A stretch of 8,292 nt of DNA from the NCBI GenBank assembly GCA_947097535.1, contig CAMURM010000052.1:1-8292 (forward strand), given 5' to 3'. This document shows, in pieces, positions 1 to 5,483 of the stretch (position 1 is its first letter; each line of letters begins with the position of its first letter). The notes under the pieces are model-generated. The model saw only the letters and a program-made list of their open reading frames with translations, had not been told where the DNA came from and made no database searches. The DNA is from an uncultured Selenomonas sp. (lineage in GTDB: Bacteria; Bacillota; Negativicutes; Selenomonadales; Selenomonadaceae). The position numbers and the translations under genes are program-made.

Positions 1-302
1 CACTGCGCTCGGGCGTGCGCGTCAAGGACATCATCAAGCAGCTGACCGTCAGCCGATGCTCCGCCTGCCAGGCCCTGATCCGCAGCGGACGCAAGGACAT
101 CTCGCTCTCGTGCGGCAGCGCCATCGGCACGGCTCTCGCCGAAATCTACAACGAATGCCAAAAGGACGAGACGGCGAAGTACAAGGACAAAAGTGACGAC
201 AAGGCGATCAACAAAGAATGCCCCGAATGCAAGCGTCACACCCTGCGCCCCGAAGGCAACTGCGTGACCTGCACCTACTGCGGCTGGTCGAAATGTGAAT
301 AA
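1..302 (+). CDS. nrdJ: Adenosylcobalamin-dependent (class II) ribonucleotide reductase, C-terminal end (partial)
   Basis: This is the last 99 codons of a gene that begins before the window; the reading frame starts at base 3 and ends with TAA at 300-302. The enzyme family reduces ribonucleotides to deoxyribonucleotides with a cobalamin-derived radical, in the cytoplasm and without oxygen. The visible part begins with LRSGV and continues through a Cys-rich stretch (VSRCSACQAL, then SLSCGSAIGTALAEIY) that matches the TSCPD domain found near the end of NrdJ proteins. The extreme C-terminus carries CPEC, then CVTC, then CGWSKC. In this family the last cysteine pair shuttles electrons from thioredoxin to the active site. 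The GTG at 15 is internal, not a start. No convincing hairpin terminator follows the stop. The catalytic barrel lies outside the window, so the assignment rests on the tail alone. Confidence 0.85.
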   Translation, partial: LRSGVRVKDIIKQLTVSRCSACQALIRSGRKDISLSCGSAIGTALAEIYNECQKDETAKYKDKSDDKAINKECPECKRHTLRPEGNCVTCTYCGWSKCE

Positions 303-333
303 GGAATATTTTATGCTGTTTTCTCCTTCTGTA

Positions 334-362
334 TTGCACTGATATAATGCCAATGATATAAT
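334..362 (+). promoter_or_regulatory. Extended -10 promoter for the ATPase/TOPRIM-like pair
   Basis: TTGCAC at 334-339 and TATAAT at 357-362 are separated by 17 bases. The -10 box is preceded by TGA (354-356), which makes it an extended -10. The -35 matches only the TTG part of the consensus. A start of transcription near 369 would give a leader of about 50 bases. A second TATAAT lies at 343-348 but has no good -35 at 16-18 bases. Confidence 0.6.
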
Positions 363-395
363 TGCAATAGTACGATTGCAATAGTACCATATAAA
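340..395 (+). repeat. 14-nt tandem repeat array over the promoter
   Basis: Four consecutive 14-base units can be laid out from 340: TGATATAATGCCAA, TGATATAATTGCAA, TAGTACGATTGCAA and TAGTACCATATAAA. Units 1 and 2 share their first nine bases, units 2 and 3 share the ATTGCAA end, and units 3 and 4 share TAGTAC. The clearest exact copy is ATTGCAATAGTAC at 361-373 and again at 375-387. The array covers the -10 region and the probable start of transcription, so it could be an operator for a dedicated regulator or simply slippage-derived sequence. Confidence 0.6.
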
Positions 396-421
396 GCATT
401 TTAGGAGCTTGAGGTGATAGC

Positions 422-1843
422 ATGAGCAGCACCGTTCGGATCACGCGTATCCGCATTGAAAATTTCAAAAATGTCGCCATGGGGCAGCTCAGCCTGGAGA
501 ATAGCCGCAAGAATTATAAAGCCAGCATACTGGGGATCTATGGGCAGAACGGATCCGGAAAGACCGCTCTCATCGATTCCATACAGCTGCTGAAATATGC
601 TTTGATGGGGCGTGAGGTTCCTGCCAGATTTGCAGAGTACATCCTTGTAAATGCTCCATTCGCACATTTGCAATATGTCTTCAATGTGAAACTAGAGACG
701 CAGCTGTACCAAGTGCAGTACGATTTTTGTATCCGCAAAGTCCCGAACACTTCGACGCAAAATCTAAATCACGGAGTCCCTTCCGAGGAAACGTACAAGG
801 TGGAAATCTTCGATGAAGTTCTCCGCTCCTCCTATACTGGCGAAGGCAAGAGCACTCGCATGACTCCCATGCTGGATACGAGAACGGATGATGTCTTTCT
901 CCCGCACGCAAAGTATCAGCTTCTGCTGAATGGCGGCAAGAAAACCTTGACGGATCTCCTTGTTGCAAAGAGATTGACGCAAACCACATCCCGCTCCTTT
1001 ATCTTTTCCAATGAGCTGCTCACTGCCATCCGTGAACAGGCAGATCCTGCTGCCTCCGCCGATGTCAAGGTCTATCTGAGCCTGCTCGAGGCCCTGGTAG
1101 ACTACGGCAATCTCGAGCTGTTTGTCATCAATGCAGCAAACTCAGGTCTCATCAATCTGAATTTGCAGCCTGTGGCTTTCAAATATGAGGGAACCCACAG
1201 GAACGCTGTCGGCACGATCATGCTTCGTCTCGCTCAAGCTGACACCATTCCTTTGGAAGCAGTAAAAGTTATCAAAGCTGTCGTAAACAGCATGAATATC
1301 GTACTGCAACAAATCGTCCCGGGTCTGACCATCCGAGTAAAAGAACTCGGCGCCCAGCTTCTTCCCAATGACAGCGAAGGCATGCGCATACAGCTTGTAT
1401 CCTGCAAAAATAGCCGAGAAATTCCTCTCTGCTATGAATCTGACGGCATCAAGAAGATCATTTCCATCCTCCACCTGCTCATCATCCTCTACAATCAACC
1501 ATCTATCACAGTGGCAATCGACGAACTTGATTCCGGTATCTTCGAGTATCTTCTCGGCGAACTGCTGCGGATCATATCTGAAAAGGGCAACGGACAGCTA
1601 ATCTTCACCTCGCATAATCTCAGGCCTTTAGAAACGCTGGATAAGGGATTCATTGCCTTTACCACAACGAATCCAATGAAGCGCTATATCCGTCTGAGCA
1701 ATGTCAAGGAGACGAACAATCTGCGCGACTTCTATTTCCGCGATATCATGCTTGGCGAACAGCGTGAGGAAGTCTACAATCCTACGAACAACGCAGAAAT
1801 CGCACTGGCATTCAGAGAGGCGGCCGAGATCCATGGCGCGTAA
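422..1843 (+). CDS. ABC/AAA-type ATPase, first gene of a candidate two-gene defence module
   Basis: A 473-residue cytoplasmic ATPase of the RecF/SMC-like ABC group (the AAA_15/AAA_21 style often annotated 'ATP-binding protein'). Residues 1-20 have the RIENFKN opening typical of these proteins. The Walker A motif is GQNGSGKT at 41-48. A signature-like ESDG is at 339-342, Walker B is ITVAIDELDSG at 362-372 with D367 and E368, and the H-loop is FTSHN with H398. Between Walker A and the signature lie about 290 residues with no motif I recognise; this insert is probably the family-specific coiled or dimerisation region. The ATG at 422 is supported by GAGGTGAT at 411-418, a good match to the anti-Shine-Dalgarno sequence. 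The gene overlaps the next one by 11 bases. Such ATPases act as sensors or switches for a partner nuclease in systems such as PARIS, AbiL/RloAB and Gabija. Membership in any one of these cannot be decided by eye. The block is more AT-rich than the genes on either side, which suggests acquisition by transfer. Confidence 0.85.
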   Translation: MSSTVRITRIRIENFKNVAMGQLSLENSRKNYKASILGIYGQNGSGKTALIDSIQLLKYALMGREVPARFAEYILVNAPFAHLQYVFNVKLETQLYQVQYDFCIRKVPNTSTQNLNHGVPSEETYKVEIFDEVLRSSYTGEGKSTRMTPMLDTRTDDVFLPHAKYQLLLNGGKKTLTDLLVAKRLTQTTSRSFIFSNELLTAIREQADPAASADVKVYLSLLEALVDYGNLELFVINAANSGLINLNLQPVAFKYEGTHRNAVGTIMLRLAQADTIPLEAVKVIKAVVNSMNIVLQQIVPGLTIRVKELGAQLLPNDSEGMRIQLVSCKNSREIPLCYESDGIKKIISILHLLIILYNQPSITVAIDELDSGIFEYLLGELLRIISEKGNGQLIFTSHNLRPLETLDKGFIAFTTTNPMKRYIRLSNVKETNNLRDFYFRDIMLGEQREEVYNPTNNAEIALAFREAAEIHGA

Positions 1844-2600
1844 GAAGATTGTTTTTGTCATCGTGGAAGGCTCCTCTGACGACACAGCACTCGGCGTTCT
1901 TTTCTCGCGAATCTACGACAAGAATACCGTGCACGTCGAAATTACGCATGGGGATATCACTTCTGCAAAACATGTAGACGCTGGAAATATTGTCATGAGC
2001 GTCGCCGACTTTGTTCGCAGTTTCGCAGATAACAACCATTTTACAAAAAAGGATTTTCAGCAAATCATCCACCTGCTTGATACGGACGGCGCCTATATTC
2101 CGGACGAACACGTTCTTGACGATCCGACAGCTCAAAAGCCGATTTATTCAGAAACAGAAATCCGCACGACCAACCGTGCAGGTATTTTGAAGCGCAATGC
2201 CGCCAAGACCCTTGCCATGGATAAGCTCGTCGGGCGAAAAGCCATCTGGGGTGTTCCGTATCAAGCATACTATATGTCTAGCAATCTTGATCATGCCTTA
2301 TACGGGAAGCAAAACAGCAGCGACGAGGAAAAAGAAGCGGATGCTTACGCCTTTGCCAAGCGATACAAAGATGATATTTCCGCATTCTTGCGCTTTCTAT
2401 GTGCATCGGATTTTTCGGTCAGCGGCAGCTATGTGGAAAGCTGGAAGTTCATCCGCCAAAATCTTCATTCTCTGCAGCGCCATACGAATCTGTGTATCTG
2501 TTTTCGCAAATCGGTCGAGGCTTTGTCGATGACGAGAGGACGTTGCAGATGCGTGAAGATGGGGGCTGAATCTATCAGTGATTCCTTTAGAAAATGCTGA
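1833..2600 (+). CDS. TOPRIM-like protein, probable effector partner of the ATPase; 3' end may be frameshifted
   Basis: A 255-residue protein starting at ATG 1833, inside the last codons of the ATPase gene. A longer start at 1701 is open but would add a Ser/Arg-rich leader and a deep overlap, so I reject it. After a short basic start comes a hydrophobic strand ending in VEGSSDD, with E12. A second strand ends in LLDTDGAY, with D83 and D85. This glutamate plus DxD layout is that of TOPRIM folds, found in OLD-family nucleases and in the AriB effector of PARIS. The rest (WGVPYQAYYMSSNLDH at about 139-154, then a Glu/Lys-rich helix, then SWKFIRQNLHSL at about 203-214) resembles no domain I can name. 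The last 30 or so residues turn Cys/Arg-rich and use AGA codons. In the -1 frame from about 2492 the DNA encodes a more protein-like tail ending at TGA 2567-2569, so the true C-terminus is uncertain. Inference: a nuclease or nucleic-acid-cleaving effector controlled by the ATPase. Confidence 0.7.
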   Translation: MARKKIVFVIVEGSSDDTALGVLFSRIYDKNTVHVEITHGDITSAKHVDAGNIVMSVADFVRSFADNNHFTKKDFQQIIHLLDTDGAYIPDEHVLDDPTAQKPIYSETEIRTTNRAGILKRNAAKTLAMDKLVGRKAIWGVPYQAYYMSSNLDHALYGKQNSSDEEKEADAYAFAKRYKDDISAFLRFLCASDFSVSGSYVESWKFIRQNLHSLQRHTNLCICFRKSVEALSMTRGRCRCVKMGAESISDSFRKC

Positions 2601-2608
2601 TAAAAGAA

Positions 2609-2654
2609 GGGCTGTAGCATAAGTCAGATTCGACTCATGCTACAGCCCCTTTTT
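2609..2654. terminator. Strong bidirectional terminator
   Basis: A 17-bp stem with one A-C mismatch pairs 2609-2625 with 2632-2648 around a 6-base loop. On the plus strand it is followed by C then five Ts (2650-2654), so it ends the ATPase/TOPRIM-like pair. On the minus strand it is followed by TTCTTTTA, so it can also end the HMA-protein transcript coming from the other side. Confidence 0.85.
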
Positions 2655-2705
2655 CATGTAAGGGCGGCGCACAATGTCCACAGAGTGGACGTTTGTGCGT
2701 GTAGC

Positions 2706-3077
2706 TTACGCCTCGCAAAGCTCCACTCGCGCAAGCTTGTACTCCGTCTTGTCGAGAACTGCATGAAGCTCCTCGTCGGAGATCATGCGCTCCATCTTGA
2801 GGACAGCGATGTTCTTTCCGAGATCGACCTCGGCGGCCGCGCCGTCGATGCCGTTGAGCATACGCTCGACGGCGTTCTTGCAGTTGTCACAGTGCATGCC
2901 CTCGATATGCAGCACCTTCTCGCCGATGACGTCGTGATAGAGCTTCTTCTTCGGGCCGCCCTCGATGCTGCCGCCCCCGCCGCAGCACGCACCGCCGCCG
3001 CCGAAGTGACGCACCATGCCGCGCACAGCGAAGAAAAGCGCCGCCAAGAGAACCGCTCCCAAAATATACGTTGCCAT
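2706..3077 (-). CDS. Membrane-anchored heavy-metal-associated (HMA) domain protein
   Basis: A 123-residue protein. Residues 3-22 form one hydrophobic segment (ILGAVLLAALFFAV), an uncleaved membrane anchor. Next comes a Gly-rich linker with a Cys pair (GGGGACCGGGGS; C31 and C32), then a copper-chaperone-like HMA domain from about residue 54 with the metal-binding motif GMHCDNC (C63 and C66). HMA domains of this type bind Cu(I) or similar soft metals through the two cysteines. The start at 3077 is chosen because AAGGAGA sits at 3088-3082 with normal spacing; a TTG 24 bases further upstream would be less good. No metal-transport ATPase or regulator lies next to it. It has its own promoter and shares a terminator with the convergent defence-like pair. 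The metal and partner are inferred only from the family; the extra CC motif might be a second thiol site or a handover point. Confidence 0.85.
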   Translation of the reverse strand: MATYILGAVLLAALFFAVRGMVRHFGGGGACCGGGGSIEGGPKKKLYHDVIGEKVLHIEGMHCDNCKNAVERMLNGIDGAAAEVDLGKNIAVLKMERMISDEELHAVLDKTEYKLARVELCEA

Positions 3078-3100
3078 GATTTCTCCTTCTTTCCTTGCCA

Positions 3101-3115
3101 AAGGGCATTGCCCTT
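3101..3115 (-). promoter_or_regulatory. Short palindrome in the leader of the HMA gene
   Basis: AAGGGCATTGCCCTT is a perfect inverted repeat (6-bp arms around ATT) between the promoter and the ribosome binding site. It could be a small leader hairpin or an operator for a metal-responsive regulator. Only the symmetry is seen; any role is speculative. Confidence 0.3.
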
Positions 3116-3135
3116 ATATACCATGCTATCGCTCT

Positions 3136-3164
3136 ATTCTACCCGCGCTTTATCGACTTGTCAA
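3136..3164 (-). promoter_or_regulatory. Near-consensus sigma-70 promoter for the HMA gene
   Basis: Read on the minus strand: TTGACA (3164-3159), a 17-base spacer, then TAGAAT (3141-3136). This is a perfect -35 with a one-mismatch -10 and ideal spacing. It places the transcription start near 3129, about 50 bases upstream of the ATG at 3077. Confidence 0.8.
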
Positions 3165-3200
3165 TAGTGATTCTTAGTGTTGGCAATATGCTTTGAGACG

Positions 3201-3228
3201 AAAACAGCCTCCCCGTCGGGGAGGCTGT
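3201..3228 (-). terminator. Intrinsic terminator of enolase
   Basis: An 11-bp perfect stem (3204-3214 with 3218-3228, ACAGCCTCCCC with its complement) and a 3-base loop lie 35 bases past the enolase stop. On the minus strand the stem runs into TTTTCGTC. Confidence 0.85.
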
Positions 3229-3263
3229 AAATCTTGAGAATCACTGAAACTTTCCGTTCAAAT

Positions 3264-4562
3264 TCACGGCAGAGGCACGTTGAAGGCATTCTTGCCCGCG
3301 AAGACGGCGTTCTTGCCCAGCTCTTCCTCGATGCGCAGGAGCTGATTGTACTTCGCGACGCGCTCGCTGCGGTTCGGTGCACCCGTCTTGATCTGGCCGG
3401 CGTTCAGCGCGACGACGAGGTCGGCGATCGTCGTGTCTTCCGTCTCGCCCGAGCGATGCGACACGATGGCCTTGAAGCCCGCGTTGTGCGCCATGGCGAC
3501 AGCGGCGAGCGTCTCGCTCAGCGTGCCGATCTGGTTGACCTTGATCAGAATGGCGTTCGCGGCCTTCATGTCGATGCCTTTCTTGAGGCGCTTCGTGTTC
3601 GTCACGAAGAGATCGTCGCCGACGATCTGCAAGCGGTCGCCGAGTTCCTTCGTGATGAGCTGCCAGCCCTCCCAATCCTCTTCATCGAGCGGATCTTCGA
3701 GAGAGACGATCGGGTACTTGTCGACGAGCTTCTTCCAATGCTCGACGAGCTCTGCCGTCGTGAAGACCTGACCGGACTTGGGCTGCTTGTACTCGCCCTT
3801 CTTCGATCCCTTCCACTCGCTGGCGGCCGCGTCCATCGCGAGCACGAAATCCTTGCCGGGCTTGTGGCCTGCCTTCTCAATCGCACGCATGATGTAATCG
3901 ATCGCCTCGTCGTCCGACTTGAGGTTCGGTGCGAAGCCGCCCTCGTCGCCGACGCCCGTCGCATGGCCGTCCGCCTTCAAGAGGCTCTGCAGCGCATGGA
4001 AGACTTCCGACGACCACTGGATGCACGTGCGGAAATCGGGAGCGCCGACCGGCATGATCATGAATTCCTGCACGTCGATGCTGTTCGCCGCATGGGCGCC
4101 GCCGTTCAGGATGTTCATCATCGGCACGGGCAAAAGACCGCCCTGGCTGCCGCCCAAGAAGCGATAGAGCGGCGTCTCCTCGCTCGCAGCGGCTGCCTTC
4201 GCCGCCGCCATGGAAACGGCGAGGATGGCGTTCGCGCCGAGCTTCGACTTGTCTTCCGTGCCGTCCGCTTCGAGCATCGTGCGGTCGACGAGAGCCGTAT
4301 CCGCAGCGTCGACGCCGACGACCGCCTTGGCGAGCGTCGTATTGACGTTCTCGACCGCCTTCAGGACGCCCTTGCCGAGGTAGCGAGCCTTGTCGCCGTC
4401 ACGCAGCTCAAGCGCTTCAAACTGGCCCGTCGATGCGCCCGACGGCGATGCCGCACGACCGAAGCTGCCGTCCTCCAGAACGACGTCGACTTCCACCGTC
4501 GGATTGCTGCGCGAGTCAACGATTTCGCGTGCATGGATGCATTTGATCTTGCTGTTCCTCAT
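3264..4562 (-). CDS. eno: Enolase (phosphopyruvate hydratase)
   Basis: Enolase interconverts 2-phosphoglycerate and phosphoenolpyruvate in glycolysis; it is a cytoplasmic Mg-dependent enzyme. The 432-residue length is normal for the bacterial family. Visible landmarks, numbered from the chosen start, are the substrate loop SGAST at 41-45, H157 in GGAH, E166 in DVQEF, and E207 in GDEGG. The Mg ligands D244 (LAMD), E289 (SLEDP) and D316 (VGDD) are all present, with catalytic K341 inside LIKVNQIGT, SHRSGET at 368-374 and K392 in QIKTG. Nothing essential is missing. An in-frame GTG lies three codons upstream, but it overlaps the AAGGAG at 4576-4571, so the ATG at 4562 with 8-base spacing is the start. 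The gene appears to be transcribed alone: its own terminator follows and another terminator closes the operon upstream. Confidence 0.98.
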   Translation of the reverse strand: MRNSKIKCIHAREIVDSRSNPTVEVDVVLEDGSFGRAASPSGASTGQFEALELRDGDKARYLGKGVLKAVENVNTTLAKAVVGVDAADTALVDRTMLEADGTEDKSKLGANAILAVSMAAAKAAAASEETPLYRFLGGSQGGLLPVPMMNILNGGAHAANSIDVQEFMIMPVGAPDFRTCIQWSSEVFHALQSLLKADGHATGVGDEGGFAPNLKSDDEAIDYIMRAIEKAGHKPGKDFVLAMDAAASEWKGSKKGEYKQPKSGQVFTTAELVEHWKKLVDKYPIVSLEDPLDEEDWEGWQLITKELGDRLQIVGDDLFVTNTKRLKKGIDMKAANAILIKVNQIGTLSETLAAVAMAHNAGFKAIVSHRSGETEDTTIADLVVALNAGQIKTGAPNRSERVAKYNQLLRIEEELGKNAVFAGKNAFNVPLP

Positions 4563-4570
4563 CGTATCCA

Positions 4571-4576
4571 CTCCTT
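4571..4576 (-). promoter_or_regulatory. Ribosome binding site deciding the eno start
   Basis: AAGGAG on the minus strand lies 8 bases before the ATG at 4562. Its last base is also the first base of an in-frame GTG at 4571, which therefore cannot use it. Confidence 0.8.
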
Positions 4577-4592
4577 GTAAATCTAATGAAAC

Positions 4593-4631
4593 ACTATACT
4601 CTTAGCTTATCACGAAAGCGGCGGATGTCAA
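4593..4631 (-). promoter_or_regulatory. Probable eno promoter region, boxes not well spaced
   Basis: On the minus strand a perfect TTGACA lies at 4631-4626 and a good TATAGT at 4598-4593, but they are 27 bases apart, too far for one sigma-70 promoter. A weak TAAGCT lies 16 bases after TTGACA. The promoter must be in this gap because a terminator lies just upstream, but the exact pair of boxes is unclear. Confidence 0.4.
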
Positions 4632-4670
4632 GCCTTTTGCTGAAAGCAATTCGCATTTGTCGCCGCTTTC
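4614..4670. repeat. 10-bp inverted repeat upstream of eno
   Basis: GAAAGCGGCG at 4614-4623 is the exact reverse complement of CGCCGCTTTC at 4661-4670, with 37 bases between them. The interval contains the TTGACA box. It could be a binding site for a dimeric or looping regulator, or a leader hairpin if transcription begins further upstream. Confidence 0.5.
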
Positions 4671-4672
4671 AT

Positions 4673-4712
4673 AAAAAAAAGCGCACGGGCTTCGTCCTGC
4701 CCGCACGCTTTT
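4673..4712 (-). terminator. Intrinsic terminator closing the flavin/cupin operon
   Basis: Bases 4677-4690 pair with 4699-4712 with a 2-by-2 internal mismatch and an 8-base loop; on the minus strand the stem is followed by a run of Ts (eight As on the plus strand at 4673-4680, four of them also able to pair in the stem). It lies 50 bases past the cupin stop. Confidence 0.85.
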
Positions 4713-4762
4713 CCCGCTTGCCGAAGCCGTACAGGCACAAACATGCCTGTATTCGTATCGGT

Positions 4763-5416
4763 TTAAGCAAGCTCCAGCATCAGCGCCATCTTGAAATTCT
4801 TCACGGCACGCACATAATGTCTGCCGTTCTTCGCGAACTTGAAGTTCTCGCCCGCGTGAACCGTGTACTCCTTGCCCTCGTAGCCGATGACGGCCTCGCC
4901 TTCAAGCGCGAAGACGAGAGCCTCGCCCGGCGCCGCGTGCTCGTCGAGCCCCGTGCCCGCGCCGAAGCTCATGAGCACGAACTTGAGGTTCGGGCTCTGC
5001 ACGAGATCCATGTTGACGATCTTGCCCTCCTGGCACGGCAGAAGCTCTGCCAGCTGAAATACCTTCTTGTCCTCGATTGCCTTGTTCATGGTCTTTCCCT
5101 CCTGCAAACTGATCTCAAGATAAACAGCGCCGCGCTCAGTCCGGACGCCCACTGGCGTACCGACGGGTACGACGAAGAAATCTCCTGCGGCGAGCGGCGT
5201 ATTCCCGCTTTCCTCGACCGCTTCCATCGCGCCCGAAGCGACGTACCAGAGGCGGCGGCGCTCGTAGCTCTCCGCGCTGATGTCCGTCGCTTCTGCGAGC
5301 GAGAACCAGACGACGTTGTTGCCGCCCGCCGCGCTGATGGCTTCCGACACCGTGCAGCCCGGAACGGGCGCCATTTCCTCCGCAGGGCTGAATACCTTGC
5401 CTGCCTGACCTTTCAT
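4763..5416 (-). CDS. Bicupin (two cupin domains)
   Basis: A 217-residue soluble protein with two beta-barrel cupin domains. The N-terminal one (about residues 30-105, with WYVASGAMEAV and AAGDFFVVPVGTPV) has no histidine ligands and looks degenerate. The C-terminal one (about 135-217) has motif 1 as DEHAAPGEALVFALEG with H160 and E165, and motif 2 as AGENFKFAKNGRH with H200. The usual second histidine of motif 1 (HxH) is Ala here, so any metal site has three rather than four classical ligands. The substrate or ligand is not predictable; such cupins range from enzymes to sugar- or ligand-binding proteins. An ATG at 5425 touches the AGGAG sequence, so the ATG at 5416 is preferred. The gene lies on the same strand 67 bases after the membrane protein gene with no terminator between them, so it may be the last gene of the flavin operon, though an internal extended -10 is also present. 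Confidence 0.8.
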   Translation of the reverse strand: MKGQAGKVFSPAEEMAPVPGCTVSEAISAAGGNNVVWFSLAEATDISAESYERRRLWYVASGAMEAVEESGNTPLAAGDFFVVPVGTPVGVRTERGAVYLEISLQEGKTMNKAIEDKKVFQLAELLPCQEGKIVNMDLVQSPNLKFVLMSFGAGTGLDEHAAPGEALVFALEGEAVIGYEGKEYTVHAGENFKFAKNGRHYVRAVKNFKMALMLELA

Positions 5417-5425
5417 GGCTGTCAT

Positions 5426-5433
5426 CTCCTCTC
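5426..5433 (-). promoter_or_regulatory. Ribosome binding site deciding the cupin start
   Basis: GAGAGGAG on the minus strand is directly adjacent to one ATG (5425) and 9 bases before a second in-frame ATG (5416). Spacing favours the second. Confidence 0.65.
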
Positions 5434-5445
5434 TTTCTGTTTCCT

Positions 5446-5454
5446 AGTATAGCA
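5446..5454 (-). promoter_or_regulatory. Candidate extended -10 promoter for the cupin gene
   Basis: Minus-strand TGC followed by TATACT (5454-5446) is an extended -10 element. No recognisable -35 lies 16-18 bases upstream, so it may be a weak internal promoter. Confidence 0.4.
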
Positions 5455-5483
5455 CAGGGAAATCTTCGCGGCGGGAACATTTG

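Noticed and set aside
301..328. Possible nrdJ terminator (AAGGA with TCCTT)
   Set aside because: Only a 5-bp AT-rich stem with an 18-base loop and no proper T run; too weak to call.
340..395. CRISPR-like repeat
   Set aside because: Units are only 14 bases, directly adjoining with no spacers, and diverge from unit to unit; no cas genes.
1701..1832. Longer N-terminus for the TOPRIM-like protein
   Set aside because: It would overlap the ATPase by over 140 bases and adds a Ser/Arg-rich leader unlike the compact fold that begins just after the ATG at 1833.
2637..3167. Plus-strand open frame of 176 codons over the HMA gene
   Set aside because: It is antisense to a gene with a clear GMHCDNC motif, ribosome binding site and promoter, and it starts within the terminator.
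3234..4580. Long plus-strand open frame of 448 codons opposite enolase
   Set aside because: It is antisense to an intact enolase with all catalytic residues; its Arg/Asp/Leu-rich composition is the typical mirror of a high-GC gene.
4586..5452. Plus-strand open frame of 288 codons
   Set aside because: It is antisense to the cupin gene and runs through the terminator and promoter region; no recognisable motif.
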